Shown: positions 45,938-53,519 of the stretch, piece by piece
How positions within the stretch are numbered: the first letter of the stretch is position 1
Layout: each line of letters starts with the position of its first letter
From: Algoriphagus sanaruensis
GTDB taxonomy: Bacteria > Bacteroidota > Bacteroidia > Cytophagales > Cyclobacteriaceae
DNA length: 64,000 bases
Reading direction: 5' to 3'
Assembly: GCF_001593605.1 (NCBI RefSeq)
Contig: NZ_CP012836.1
Location: 3,414,501-3,478,500, forward strand
Notes under the pieces: generated by a model
Told to the model about the DNA's origin: nothing
Database searches by the model: none
The model's input: only the letters and a program-made list of their open reading frames with translations
Position numbers and translations under genes: made by a program

Positions 45938-46492
45938 ATGAAACCTCAAGTTCGACTCACTCAATCTCCCTCTGATCTCCAAGGAATTCTCGATCTCCAA
46001 TGGGAAAATCACCTGAGCCAACTTTCTTCGGAGGCAAAAAAGGAAAGCGGTTTTGTGACGGTGAGACATACTTTAGCCCAATTGGAATCCATGCATCACC
46101 TTGCTCCGCATGTGATGGCAGACTATCAGGGTCAGACCGCAGGCTATGTTTTAGCGATGACAAAGGCATCCCGAACCTTGATTCCTGTGCTATTTCCGAT
46201 GTTTGATCTATTCGATGAGATCTCATATCGTGGAAAAAAAATCTCCGATTACGACTACATGAGTGTAGGCCAAGTTTGCGTAGGTAAGGATTTTAGAGGA
46301 CAAGGGCTTTTTGATTCCATGTATGGAGCCTATCGAGACGCCTATTCCGATTCCTATGATTTTGCCATTACAGAAATCGCACTGAGCAATACCCGATCTC
46401 TAGCAGCTCATAAGCGGGTAGGGTTTGAAATTATTCATGAATACGAGGACTATACCCAACCCTGGGCGATTGTGCTTTGGGATTGGAAATAA
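45938..46492 (+). CDS. GNAT family N-acetyltransferase
   Basis: The 184-residue protein has the GNAT fold. The acetyl-CoA-binding stretch VGQVCVGKDFRGQGLFDSMYGAY (about 109-131) includes the RGQGLF pyrophosphate loop and is followed by FAITEIALSNTRSLAAHKRVGFEII, the final conserved strand-helix pair. It transfers acetyl groups to an unknown amine. It is a single gene followed by a terminator. Confidence 0.9.
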   Translation: MKPQVRLTQSPSDLQGILDLQWENHLSQLSSEAKKESGFVTVRHTLAQLESMHHLAPHVMADYQGQTAGYVLAMTKASRTLIPVLFPMFDLFDEISYRGKKISDYDYMSVGQVCVGKDFRGQGLFDSMYGAYRDAYSDSYDFAITEIALSNTRSLAAHKRVGFEIIHEYEDYTQPWAIVLWDWK

Positions 46493-46581
46493 CTAAGCAG
46501 GTCAGAGAAGGATAGTTAGCCTCCACTTGAAATTTATCTTCAATCTTACTTATAGGGTAATAAGTAAATGATTGGGTAAGG

Positions 46582-46609
46582 AAACGGGAATCTTTGGGTT
46601 CCCGTTTTT
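46582..46609 (+). terminator. Intrinsic terminator after the acetyltransferase gene
   Basis: A perfect 9-bp stem, AAACGGGAA / TTCCCGTTT with an 8-nt loop (46582-46607), is followed by TTA. It overlaps the last codon of the converging sulfatase gene. Confidence 0.75.
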
Positions 46610-48050
46610 ATTGATCAAATGAGTTAAATACCGGATTAGGTTGATGTTGCTGCCTAATGAGTTGCTCAAGTTCAAGCACTTTTTCGGGAAATTGGGAGGC
46701 TAAATTCACCTCTTCTCCCGGATCTGCCGCCAAATCAAATAACTCCACAGTAGTCTTACCCGGATCCTTCACTTGGTATTTTACGAGTTTCCAATTTTGA
46801 CTTAAGACGGCTTGCCTCCCTCCCAACTCATGAAATTCCCAGTACAAATTGGAATGCTTGGATTGACTTCCTTTGCCCAGAATGGAAGGTAAAAAAGAAA
46901 TACCGTCAATATGTTTTGGAGTCTCTTTCCCAATCAACTCAGCCAAGGTCGGCAACCAATCCCAAAATGCAGAAACATGGTCTGATTGGGTTCCTGCGGC
47001 CACTTTTCCAGGCCATTTCACCACTAACGGAACATGAATTCCTCCCTCGTACAAATCCCTTTTCAAACCTCGGAAAGGACCATTACTATCAAAGAAATCA
47101 TAATCAGCCCCACCTTCGAAGTGCGCTCCGTTATCCGAAGTGAAAATGATTAGGGTATTCTCACTCAGGCCCAATTTTTCGAGTTTTTCTACTACCTCTC
47201 CCACATATCGATCAATTCGCTCCACCATGGCGGCAAATGTTGCCCTCGGATAAGCTGCAGATTGATAGCCTGGAATCAGCATTTCAGGACCATAATCACC
47301 CCCTTTAGGAGCTTGGTGAGGATTCTCATCGCCAAACTTTTGACGATACTTTTGAAAAAGTTCGTCCTCTGGAGCCGCAAGCTCAGCATGAGGCATCACG
47401 ATCGGCATAAAGAGGAAAAAAGGATTTTGCTTATTCCTTTCAATAAATTCCAGAGTCTTTTCCTGAATCAAATCCGGAGCATAAGTATCCTTATTCGTCC
47501 AATCATTTCCTGGCAAATCTACTTTGGTTTGATTTTCCCAAAGGTAGGCCGGGTAGTATCGGTGCGCATACCGCTGACAGTTATAGCCATAAAACTGGTC
47601 AAAACCTTGATTGCTCGGATCACCAGAAGTTCCTACAAAACCCAAACCCCACTTTCCAAAGGCCCCAGTCGCATAACCTGCCTCTTGGAATATTTTACTC
47701 AAGGTCATCAAGGTATCCGGCATGGGGTATTGCCCTTCGGGTTTCACTTCAAAATTCCCTCTTACAGGAGTGTGACCCGTGTGCAGACCGGTAATTAAGG
47801 TAGACCGGGAAGGGGCACAAACTGGCGCTCCAGCATAATGTTGCGTAAAAAACATTCCATCAGCTGCCAAACGGTCAATATTCGGGGTCTCGATATACTG
47901 CTGACCTAAGAACCCCAAATCGCCATATCCCAAATCATCGGCAAGAATAAAAATCACGTTTGGAGGAAATTCGGAAGGAGTTCGGATTTGATCCTTTCCC
48001 TGACAGGAAAGAACTATCAAAACAGAAAAGAGAATTAGATGATGCTTCAT
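46608..48050 (-). CDS. Sulfatase (arylsulfatase type), lipoprotein
   Basis: The 480-residue protein from the ATG at 48050 starts with a lipoprotein signal (VLSCQGK, Cys16). It shows the sulfatase metal site ILADDLGYGDLG (Asp38, Asp39) and the formylglycine motif CAPSR at 78-82, where Cys78 would be matured by a formylglycine-generating enzyme. The later GKWGLGF and FTSDNGAHFEGG motifs also fit. It removes sulfate esters from glycans outside the inner membrane. An N-terminal extension of 60 codons in the longer frame is rejected because it covers a terminator. Confidence 0.92.
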   Translation of the reverse strand: MKHHLILFSVLIVLSCQGKDQIRTPSEFPPNVIFILADDLGYGDLGFLGQQYIETPNIDRLAADGMFFTQHYAGAPVCAPSRSTLITGLHTGHTPVRGNFEVKPEGQYPMPDTLMTLSKIFQEAGYATGAFGKWGLGFVGTSGDPSNQGFDQFYGYNCQRYAHRYYPAYLWENQTKVDLPGNDWTNKDTYAPDLIQEKTLEFIERNKQNPFFLFMPIVMPHAELAAPEDELFQKYRQKFGDENPHQAPKGGDYGPEMLIPGYQSAAYPRATFAAMVERIDRYVGEVVEKLEKLGLSENTLIIFTSDNGAHFEGGADYDFFDSNGPFRGLKRDLYEGGIHVPLVVKWPGKVAAGTQSDHVSAFWDWLPTLAELIGKETPKHIDGISFLPSILGKGSQSKHSNLYWEFHELGGRQAVLSQNWKLVKYQVKDPGKTTVELFDLAADPGEEVNLASQFPEKVLELEQLIRQQHQPNPVFNSFDQ

Positions 48051-48077
48051 ACTGGAATTTAGACCTAATGCCCATAA

Positions 48078-48117
48078 AACAAAAACGGGAAGAATTTCTT
48101 TCGAAATCTTCCCGTTT
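48078..48117 (-). terminator. Minus-strand intrinsic terminator upstream of the sulfatase gene
   Basis: The 11-bp stem AAACGGGAAGA / TCTTCCCGTTT, extended past one mismatch (48083-48117), is followed on the minus strand by TTTTTG. It lies 33 bp upstream of the sulfatase start, so it must end a transcript coming from the region above 48117. Confidence 0.75.
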
Positions 48118-48167
48118 AATGAATTGAAAACCATAGTCCCCAACTCATTCCAAGCTACAGTTAGGAG

Positions 48168-48625
48168 GCTCTTCTCAGTTGCCCGAGTTAAAACCAACAA
48201 CTTACAGTTGCTCCGAAGAGCATGTCCCAATTTTCAGATACCTTTTTGCATTTCTGCAGTTTCCCGTCTCAAACTTTCCTTTCAGAAAGCCCCTTCATGC
48301 CCGGTATCCTGAACTCGTCCGGCGACTAGTTCTAGGGCCGATCGTGATAGCACTTCTGCGGTTTTCCGTTTCAAACAGCCGCTTTTGAGCAACCATTCCT
48401 TTGTGCCCGATGATTTTCACTTTTTGCCAAAGGCTAAAAGCCCTGATTAATCCGTGAGTGCGCTTCTGGAGTTACCTCTTTCAAATGAGAACTTACTTTC
48501 CCATTCCTTTGCGCCGGAACTCTAAGATCTACGAGGAGAAGCTTAGATTCAGTTCATCGTTTTTGGCACTTCTGCGGTATTCCGTCTCAGAAATTTACCT
48601 TTCGGCAAACTCCCCTTCGCGCCTG
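48168..48625. repeat. Degenerate tandem repeats, period ~102-110 bp
   Basis: Four related blocks start at 48248, 48350, 48460 and 48566. Each opens with a GCACTTCTGCGGTTTTCCGT-like word, then TTCAAA, and ends after about 58 bp with CCTTTGTGCCCG-like sequence; ~45-50 bp of variable sequence separates blocks. A fifth, weaker block begins at 48168 and carries a GCTCTTC/GAAGAGC hairpin (48168-48221). The period is not a multiple of three and frames are interrupted, so coding is unlikely. The remainder of the 48051-49098 gap (about 48680-49098) is AT-rich with nothing recognised. Confidence 0.6.
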
Positions 48626-49098
48626 ATCTCAACCTGTCAATTTGCGGCCCGAAATCTTACTTTCGACCTTTTATCTCTTACTTGGTAGGTTTAAAGTTGG
48701 CTGATATTCAGGCTGTTTCCAAGTTTTTCTGGATAAACTTTCCCACAATTTTTCCCCAATTTAATTGAAGTAAAATCACATGATTTCCACCAATAATTCT
48801 GAGTTATTCACATTTTTTAGAATATTTCTCTAAAAACATGAGATCGATCAGTGTTTTATAAATCAAATACCCCTCAACCCATTCCCACTATCCAATTTTG
48901 CTCCCCATAAATCAATTACGACTAAAAAAAATGTGGAAGATGAATTATCATTCCGTATTGCTTTACAGAAAAATATGGGATCAACCCATCTAAGGAACCT
49001 ACCGAAAAAATAGAATATCTCTAATCAGCCCCTCATAAGGGCGCTCTTTGAAAACCACAAACCTCCACACTTCCTTTCTTCCCTACTCCAATACCAAC

Positions 49099-50106
49099 CT
49101 ACCTCAAAGCTATTCGCATCAAAAACCCATCAGCAGTCATATACAGATACTTTTCATCGGAATCAAAGCCACAATTTGCCGTACCGTTTTCGGTAAGGAT
49201 TGTCCCAAGTTGCTTTCCTTCCGGACTGATCACCAAAACCCCTCCAGGACCGGTGGCAAAAAGAACTCCGCTGGAATGCACCTTTAGTCCGTCAGGAAGG
49301 CCTTTTCGGATTTCGCTTTGGAATACAGTCGCATCAAAAAGCACTTTTCCGGAAATCACATTTCCTTGTTCATCCAAATCGAAAGCATAATACCGGGCTT
49401 TTTCTGGATCGGATTGTGCAATGTAAAGTATCCTTTCGTCAGGGCTCAAGCCAATTCCATTCGGACGACTAAGTGTATCCACCAATAAATTCACTTTGTC
49501 ATCCGAATCCAATCGATAAACTCCCTGAAAATCCAATTCCTTCTCATCCCAAGGATCCATGCCATAAGGAGGATCAGTGAAAAAAAGCTGACCCTTTGAA
49601 TTAAACACTAAGTCATTGGGACTATTGAATCGTTTACTCTGATATCCGGTGGCCAAGGCTTCAAATTCTGCTTTCGGAGCATCCAGAGTAGAAAGCATTC
49701 TCCCCACCTGTCTTTCTCCATGTTGGCACAAAATCAAATTGCCCTCCACATCCAAGGCCAAGCCATTGGCCCCTGGCTCCCGCTTGTCTGTCCGATCTCC
49801 CAAGTAGCCCGAAGGACTCAAGAAAAGCGAAAGACTGTCATCCTCAGTCCATTTCCAGATTTTATTGGTGGGTACGTCGGTAAAAATGAGTGCTTGCTGA
49901 TCTTCTAACCAAAGAGGCCCTTCAGCCCATTCAAAACCGGAAGCCAAGACTTCAATCTTTGCATCGGCTGAGATCAAGGCATTAATTGCAGAATCGAGCC
50001 GTTCGACCGAGCCAATAGTCATTACTTCCTGCTCTACAGATTCCTGAGATTTGGGAGCAGAACATGCAGCAAGTGTAAATAGGATTAACCAATTGGAGTG
50101 TTTCAT
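49099..50106 (-). CDS. SMP-30/gluconolactonase/LRE family lipoprotein
   Basis: The 335-residue lipoprotein (LAACSAPK, Cys15) folds as a six-bladed propeller: EWAEGPLWLEDQQALIFTDVPTNKIWKW, a calcium-ligand-type RFNSPNDLVFNSKGQLFFTDPPYG, and RPNGIGLSPDERILYIAQSD. These are the canonical Glu, Asn and Asp/Asn metal ligand blades of SMP-30 lactonases. It probably hydrolyses sugar lactones outside the inner membrane. It follows rhaI with a 167-bp gap containing four copies of a motif, and could belong to sugar-acid metabolism linked with the neighbouring rhamnose genes. Confidence 0.9.
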   Translation of the reverse strand: MKHSNWLILFTLAACSAPKSQESVEQEVMTIGSVERLDSAINALISADAKIEVLASGFEWAEGPLWLEDQQALIFTDVPTNKIWKWTEDDSLSLFLSPSGYLGDRTDKREPGANGLALDVEGNLILCQHGERQVGRMLSTLDAPKAEFEALATGYQSKRFNSPNDLVFNSKGQLFFTDPPYGMDPWDEKELDFQGVYRLDSDDKVNLLVDTLSRPNGIGLSPDERILYIAQSDPEKARYYAFDLDEQGNVISGKVLFDATVFQSEIRKGLPDGLKVHSSGVLFATGPGGVLVISPEGKQLGTILTENGTANCGFDSDEKYLYMTADGFLMRIALR

Positions 50107-50190
50107 TTTGGATTGATTTTGGGAATGAGGAAGTTAAGCCAATCCACCCAAAAGTCCGAATCCAATATTTCGCAAGATTTAAAAAGCTCC

Positions 50191-50254
50191 AACTTCACAA
50201 ATTCATTGAAATTTATGAAGTTGACTTCATGAATTTAGCCCAATTTGTGAAGGT
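50191..50254. promoter_or_regulatory. Four-copy ACTTCAYRAATT motif upstream of the SMP-30 gene
   Basis: Copies lie at 50191-50203 (forward), 50209-50222 (reverse), 223-235 of the same kilobase (50223-50235, forward) and 50242-50254 (reverse). They form two nested inverted repeats. The spacing and symmetry suggest two operator sites for a dimeric regulator in the promoter region of the SMP-30 gene, between 85 and 148 bp upstream of its start. Confidence 0.55.
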
Positions 50255-50273
50255 GATGACAAGAAAACAGTTT

Positions 50274-51515
50274 TCAAAGGCCTCTCGCCTGAGCATTTTT
50301 CCCCCGTTTAGCAATTAGACTCTCCCTGATTTTTTCTCTTCTGTAAAACGCCAAAGGATCCCCCTCTCCTCCACTTTGGATTCGGGCTTCACGGACTAAA
50401 GGCCTGACATCGGTCAAAAACGCCTCTTGAAGCACTTCCTGAGCCCCCACCACATCGCCTTCATTTTGGCATTGAGTCAATTTTTCACGATCGACCAAAA
50501 GAGCCTTGGTATAAGCCTGAGAAATAGCTTCGAGCGCCTGAATCAGATCCTCGAGTGGATCTTTGGTATTGTGACTCGCATCGATCATCCAGGAAATAGA
50601 ATCCCACGCTTGGGCTCCTTCTGCCGCTCCACCGATCAGTTCGCAAAAAATCAAAAAGAGCTGATAGGGCTTCACACTTCCAGTACTTAGATCATCATCT
50701 CCATATTTACTATCGTTAAAGTGAAACCCTGCCAATAGATTTTGATGCATCAGGGTAGCCACGATCTGCTCGATATTGGTATTCGGCAGATGATGCCCCA
50801 AGTCGACCAATACTTTTGCCCGATCTCCCAATTGCCTACAAATCATAGCCGATGTCCCCCAATCAGGAATGACTGTATGGTAAAAATTGGGTTCGTAGGG
50901 CTTATATTCTAATAGCAACTTCCAGTCATGAGGCATTTCCGCATAGATTTCCTTCAGAGATTCCGTAGTCCATTGCAGCGCCTTTCGGAAATGAGCCTGC
51001 CCGGGGAAATTGCTTCCATCCGCCAGCCACACAGTCAGCCCTTTACTACCCAAGTTTTTTCCAATCTCGATTACTTGAAGATTGTGTTCAACAGCCTGCT
51101 TTCGCGTAGCGGAATCTACATTGCTGAGCGAACCCATCTTATAAGAAAGCGACTGCCCATAATCCTGAAAGGTATTGCTGTTCATTGCATCAAAGCCGAT
51201 TCCCAGACTAGCCGCTTTTTGCTTGATAGCATCTGTATCCTGAGGAATATCCCAAGGAATGTGAAGTGAAACGGCATCTGTTCGCTTAGTAAGCTTTGCC
51301 AAAAGGCCGATATCCTCCAGTTTTTCTTCCAAGTTTCTGGGCTCTCCTCCGATTGAAAACCGGCCAAACCGAGTCCCTCCGGCACCCAAGGCCCAAGATG
51401 GCACCGCTATCTGAAAGGCAGAAATCCGGGAGACTAGGTCAGCTAGATTTATTCCTTTTGCTTCCAGTTGTTCGGAAAGTAGGCTTAGGGATTTTTGGTG
51501 AAAATGGGTCGACAT
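50274..51515 (-). CDS. rhaI: L-rhamnose isomerase, RhaI type
   Basis: The 413-residue TIM-barrel protein matches the Pseudomonas stutzeri-type L-rhamnose isomerase (about 430 residues). Seen are FQIAVPSWALGAGGTRFGRF near the N terminus, VSLHIPWD, LTVWLADGSNFPGQ, and the metal-ligand regions LLEYKPYEPNFYHTVIPDWG, LVDLGHHLPNTNIEQIV and AGFHFNDSKYGDDDL. It converts L-rhamnose to L-rhamnulose using a divalent metal. Its neighbours supply the kinase and aldolase of the pathway. It is transcribed with the small membrane protein and permease upstream (minus strand), 42 bp from the next gene. Confidence 0.93.
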   Translation of the reverse strand: MSTHFHQKSLSLLSEQLEAKGINLADLVSRISAFQIAVPSWALGAGGTRFGRFSIGGEPRNLEEKLEDIGLLAKLTKRTDAVSLHIPWDIPQDTDAIKQKAASLGIGFDAMNSNTFQDYGQSLSYKMGSLSNVDSATRKQAVEHNLQVIEIGKNLGSKGLTVWLADGSNFPGQAHFRKALQWTTESLKEIYAEMPHDWKLLLEYKPYEPNFYHTVIPDWGTSAMICRQLGDRAKVLVDLGHHLPNTNIEQIVATLMHQNLLAGFHFNDSKYGDDDLSTGSVKPYQLFLIFCELIGGAAEGAQAWDSISWMIDASHNTKDPLEDLIQALEAISQAYTKALLVDREKLTQCQNEGDVVGAQEVLQEAFLTDVRPLVREARIQSGGEGDPLAFYRREKIRESLIAKRGKNAQARGL

Positions 51516-51556
51516 GAAAAGTAATGGGTTATTGAGTTATTGGTTATTGAATTTGG

Positions 51557-51757
51557 TCAATTTTGTTCCGCCTCCGACCTTCCGTCTTCCTTCTTTTTAT
51601 TGATCCAAAATGGAGCAGTAACCATCCAGAGCACCATTCCGATCCCCATGGTTAATTTCATCCTATCTAAAGAAGCGTCTCCCATGAAATACAGAACAGG
51701 AGGGTAAATCGTAAATATCAAACCTGCTAATGAGATAAATTTCAGTACCGTTTTCAT
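51557..51757 (-). CDS. Small membrane protein of the rhamnose operon
   Basis: This 66-residue protein from the ATG at 51757 has two hydrophobic segments (about 5-25 and 33-50) and a charged C terminus (INKKKEDGRSEAEQN). It overlaps the end of the permease gene by 4 bp (ATGA), so it is translationally coupled. A longer frame reading into the permease gene is rejected. It may be an accessory to the permease; no family is recognised. Confidence 0.72.
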   Translation of the reverse strand: MKTVLKFISLAGLIFTIYPPVLYFMGDASLDRMKLTMGIGMVLWMVTAPFWINKKKEDGRSEAEQN

Positions 51758-53157
51758 GAGGCAAGGGTTTTTGTAAGCGGATATTTCATTTTTGAGGCAA
51801 TGACGAAAATGGCAACTGCCACAAACCAACCTGGTAGACCAAGGAAGAATATTTCTACGCCATAAAAGAAGTTTAGTCCTAGGCAAAAAACTAAAGTCAA
51901 CACCCAACTCAGCAAAGCAGGCCAACTGAAATCAGAGTTGGAATTCAAAGCACCTTCGGATTGAAAGCCCATTTTTTTTGAAAAATAAAAATCGGCAAAG
52001 ATCACCGCTCCCATTGGCATCAAGAGTAATCCATAAAGCGCCACGAAGTCCAGCAGTTTCATCACCAAGGCTGGAAAGCAAGCAGCCAAACTCGTAATTC
52101 CACCAACTACTGCCGTGATTTTCCAAGTAGACACCTTAGGAAAAATACCTTGTAACGCTAATCCTGCTCGATAGATAGTAGGGTTAGCAGTCGTCCAACC
52201 TGCAATAATCACACAGACCGCTCCAGCAATCCCTAAAGTTTGATAGGCAATTTGACCTGGGGCAAATTCTTGAGAACCGGTATTTGCTTGAAGAAACACT
52301 GCATATAAAATCCCTGAAGCAATCCATGCCACAAAATGGCCTAAGTAAACTCCCGCGAATACCGAAAATCCAGAAGTCCAAGATTTGGCGTAGCGTAAAA
52401 TCGTCAAATCCGACATGCCAATGTGCATAGCCATATTACAAAACCACGAGAAAAAGATGATGTGCCAAATCGTAAATCTGGACATTCCTGGCAATGGAAT
52501 CCCATTCCAAATCACCTCCTGTGCAATTGAATACAAGCTTTCAGCGGAGCTTACTCCAAGTTGTGTCAACCCAACTATGGCAGCAGAAATAAAAATCAAA
52601 ATCATCCATGGCGACATCACATTGGCAAATTTGGAAACCTGATTATATCCTTGAATAGCCACTAATGTGATCACGGCACCCATACCCAATACTGTAATGA
52701 TCCAACCTGGAGTTCTCGGAAGCCAATCACTCAAGGTAGGCATCTCCAAGTCAAATGGAATTCCAACTGCAGTTGCTGAAACGGCGATCATAGATCCGGC
52801 CAAAAAACAAAACATCAAGGCGTTGACCAGATTGTACCAGCGAACGACGTGCTTTCCAGCAATTCGCTCTAACTGATAATACAGCGTCATTCGCTTGGCC
52901 GTCGCTATAGGTGCTGTAATCAAGCCCCAACTTAAGACAGCTAGCAGGTTCCCTAATAAAAGTCCCACAACCAAATCCCCTGCACTTACTCCATGAGCCA
53001 CAAACAAGGGCCCAATCACAAACTCAGTCCCAGCGGTATGTTCTCCTGCATACATTCCCAAAAAGCTACGATTGCCTTTGAGTTCGGAAGCAGGAATTGG
53101 CGTCCGCTCAAATTCATTGGTTTTGGCAACCATCTTTTTAAAGATTCCTTGACTCAT
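51754..53157 (-). CDS. NCS1-type permease, probable L-rhamnose transporter
   Basis: The 467-residue protein has about 12 hydrophobic helices. It shows the NCS1/purine-cytosine permease pattern: FLGMYAGEHTAGTEFVIGPLFVAHGVSAGDLVVGLLLGNLLAVLSWGL in the first two helices, YNQVSKFANVMSPWMIL in the middle. Members of the family carry nucleobases, hydantoins or related compounds with cations. Its position in the rhamnose operon (with rhaI, and divergent from rhaEW) makes L-rhamnose, or a related sugar, the inferred substrate. The promoter region is shared with rhaEW. Confidence 0.8.
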   Translation of the reverse strand: MSQGIFKKMVAKTNEFERTPIPASELKGNRSFLGMYAGEHTAGTEFVIGPLFVAHGVSAGDLVVGLLLGNLLAVLSWGLITAPIATAKRMTLYYQLERIAGKHVVRWYNLVNALMFCFLAGSMIAVSATAVGIPFDLEMPTLSDWLPRTPGWIITVLGMGAVITLVAIQGYNQVSKFANVMSPWMILIFISAAIVGLTQLGVSSAESLYSIAQEVIWNGIPLPGMSRFTIWHIIFFSWFCNMAMHIGMSDLTILRYAKSWTSGFSVFAGVYLGHFVAWIASGILYAVFLQANTGSQEFAPGQIAYQTLGIAGAVCVIIAGWTTANPTIYRAGLALQGIFPKVSTWKITAVVGGITSLAACFPALVMKLLDFVALYGLLLMPMGAVIFADFYFSKKMGFQSEGALNSNSDFSWPALLSWVLTLVFCLGLNFFYGVEIFFLGLPGWFVAVAIFVIASKMKYPLTKTLAS

Positions 53158-53201
53158 TCTAGTATATTTTGGGGAAAATAAATAAATCAGACCTCTAGCG
53201 C

Positions 53202-53214
53202 TATCCTGTTGTAT
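53202..53214. promoter_or_regulatory. Rhamnose regulator site, copy 1 (candidate)
   Basis: The word TATCCTGTTGTAT lies 45 bp upstream of the permease start. It matches 11 of 13 bases of an oppositely oriented copy 144 bp away. It may be an operator of the GntR-type protein encoded downstream. Confidence 0.5.
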
Positions 53215-53357
53215 CTGATGGGAATTTTAAGGTTTTTTCCTTAGATTATTTGGCATATGTAGAATTTACCTTTTGATATACCCCACACTTTGCTAAAAAA
53301 TCAAAAGAGAATTTTATGTATCTCAAAAAAAATTAAACAAAAATCAATTCACTCACG

Positions 53358-53370
53358 ACACTACAGGATA
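53358..53370. promoter_or_regulatory. Rhamnose regulator site, copy 2 (candidate)
   Basis: ACACTACAGGATA on the plus strand reads TATCCTGTAGTGT on the minus strand. It lies 150 bp upstream of the rhaEW start and is also preceded by a direct repeat of CTGTAG. The rest of the 362-bp intergenic region 53158-53519 is AT-rich with no other clear signal. Confidence 0.5.
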
Positions 53371-53519
53371 CCTACAGCCTAGATTTATAGGAAATTCATC
53401 TTAAAATCAGCTGTTGAACCTTTTCATATGAAATTCAGCATGGCTTTTCTTTTTAAGAATATAAAAAAGTAAACCCTCCATGCGAGATTACATGTGACTG
53501 AAAATAAAAATATACGCAC

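Noticed and set aside
48168..48625. CRISPR array
   Set aside because: Blocks are about 58 bp and strongly diverged from each other, there are only four or five units and no cas genes are present. CRISPR repeats are short and near-identical.
48124..48688. Short open frames inside the tandem-repeat region
   Set aside because: They have repeated peptides only because the DNA is repeated; the repeat period of about 106 bp breaks the frame, and the codons are interrupted by stops between units.
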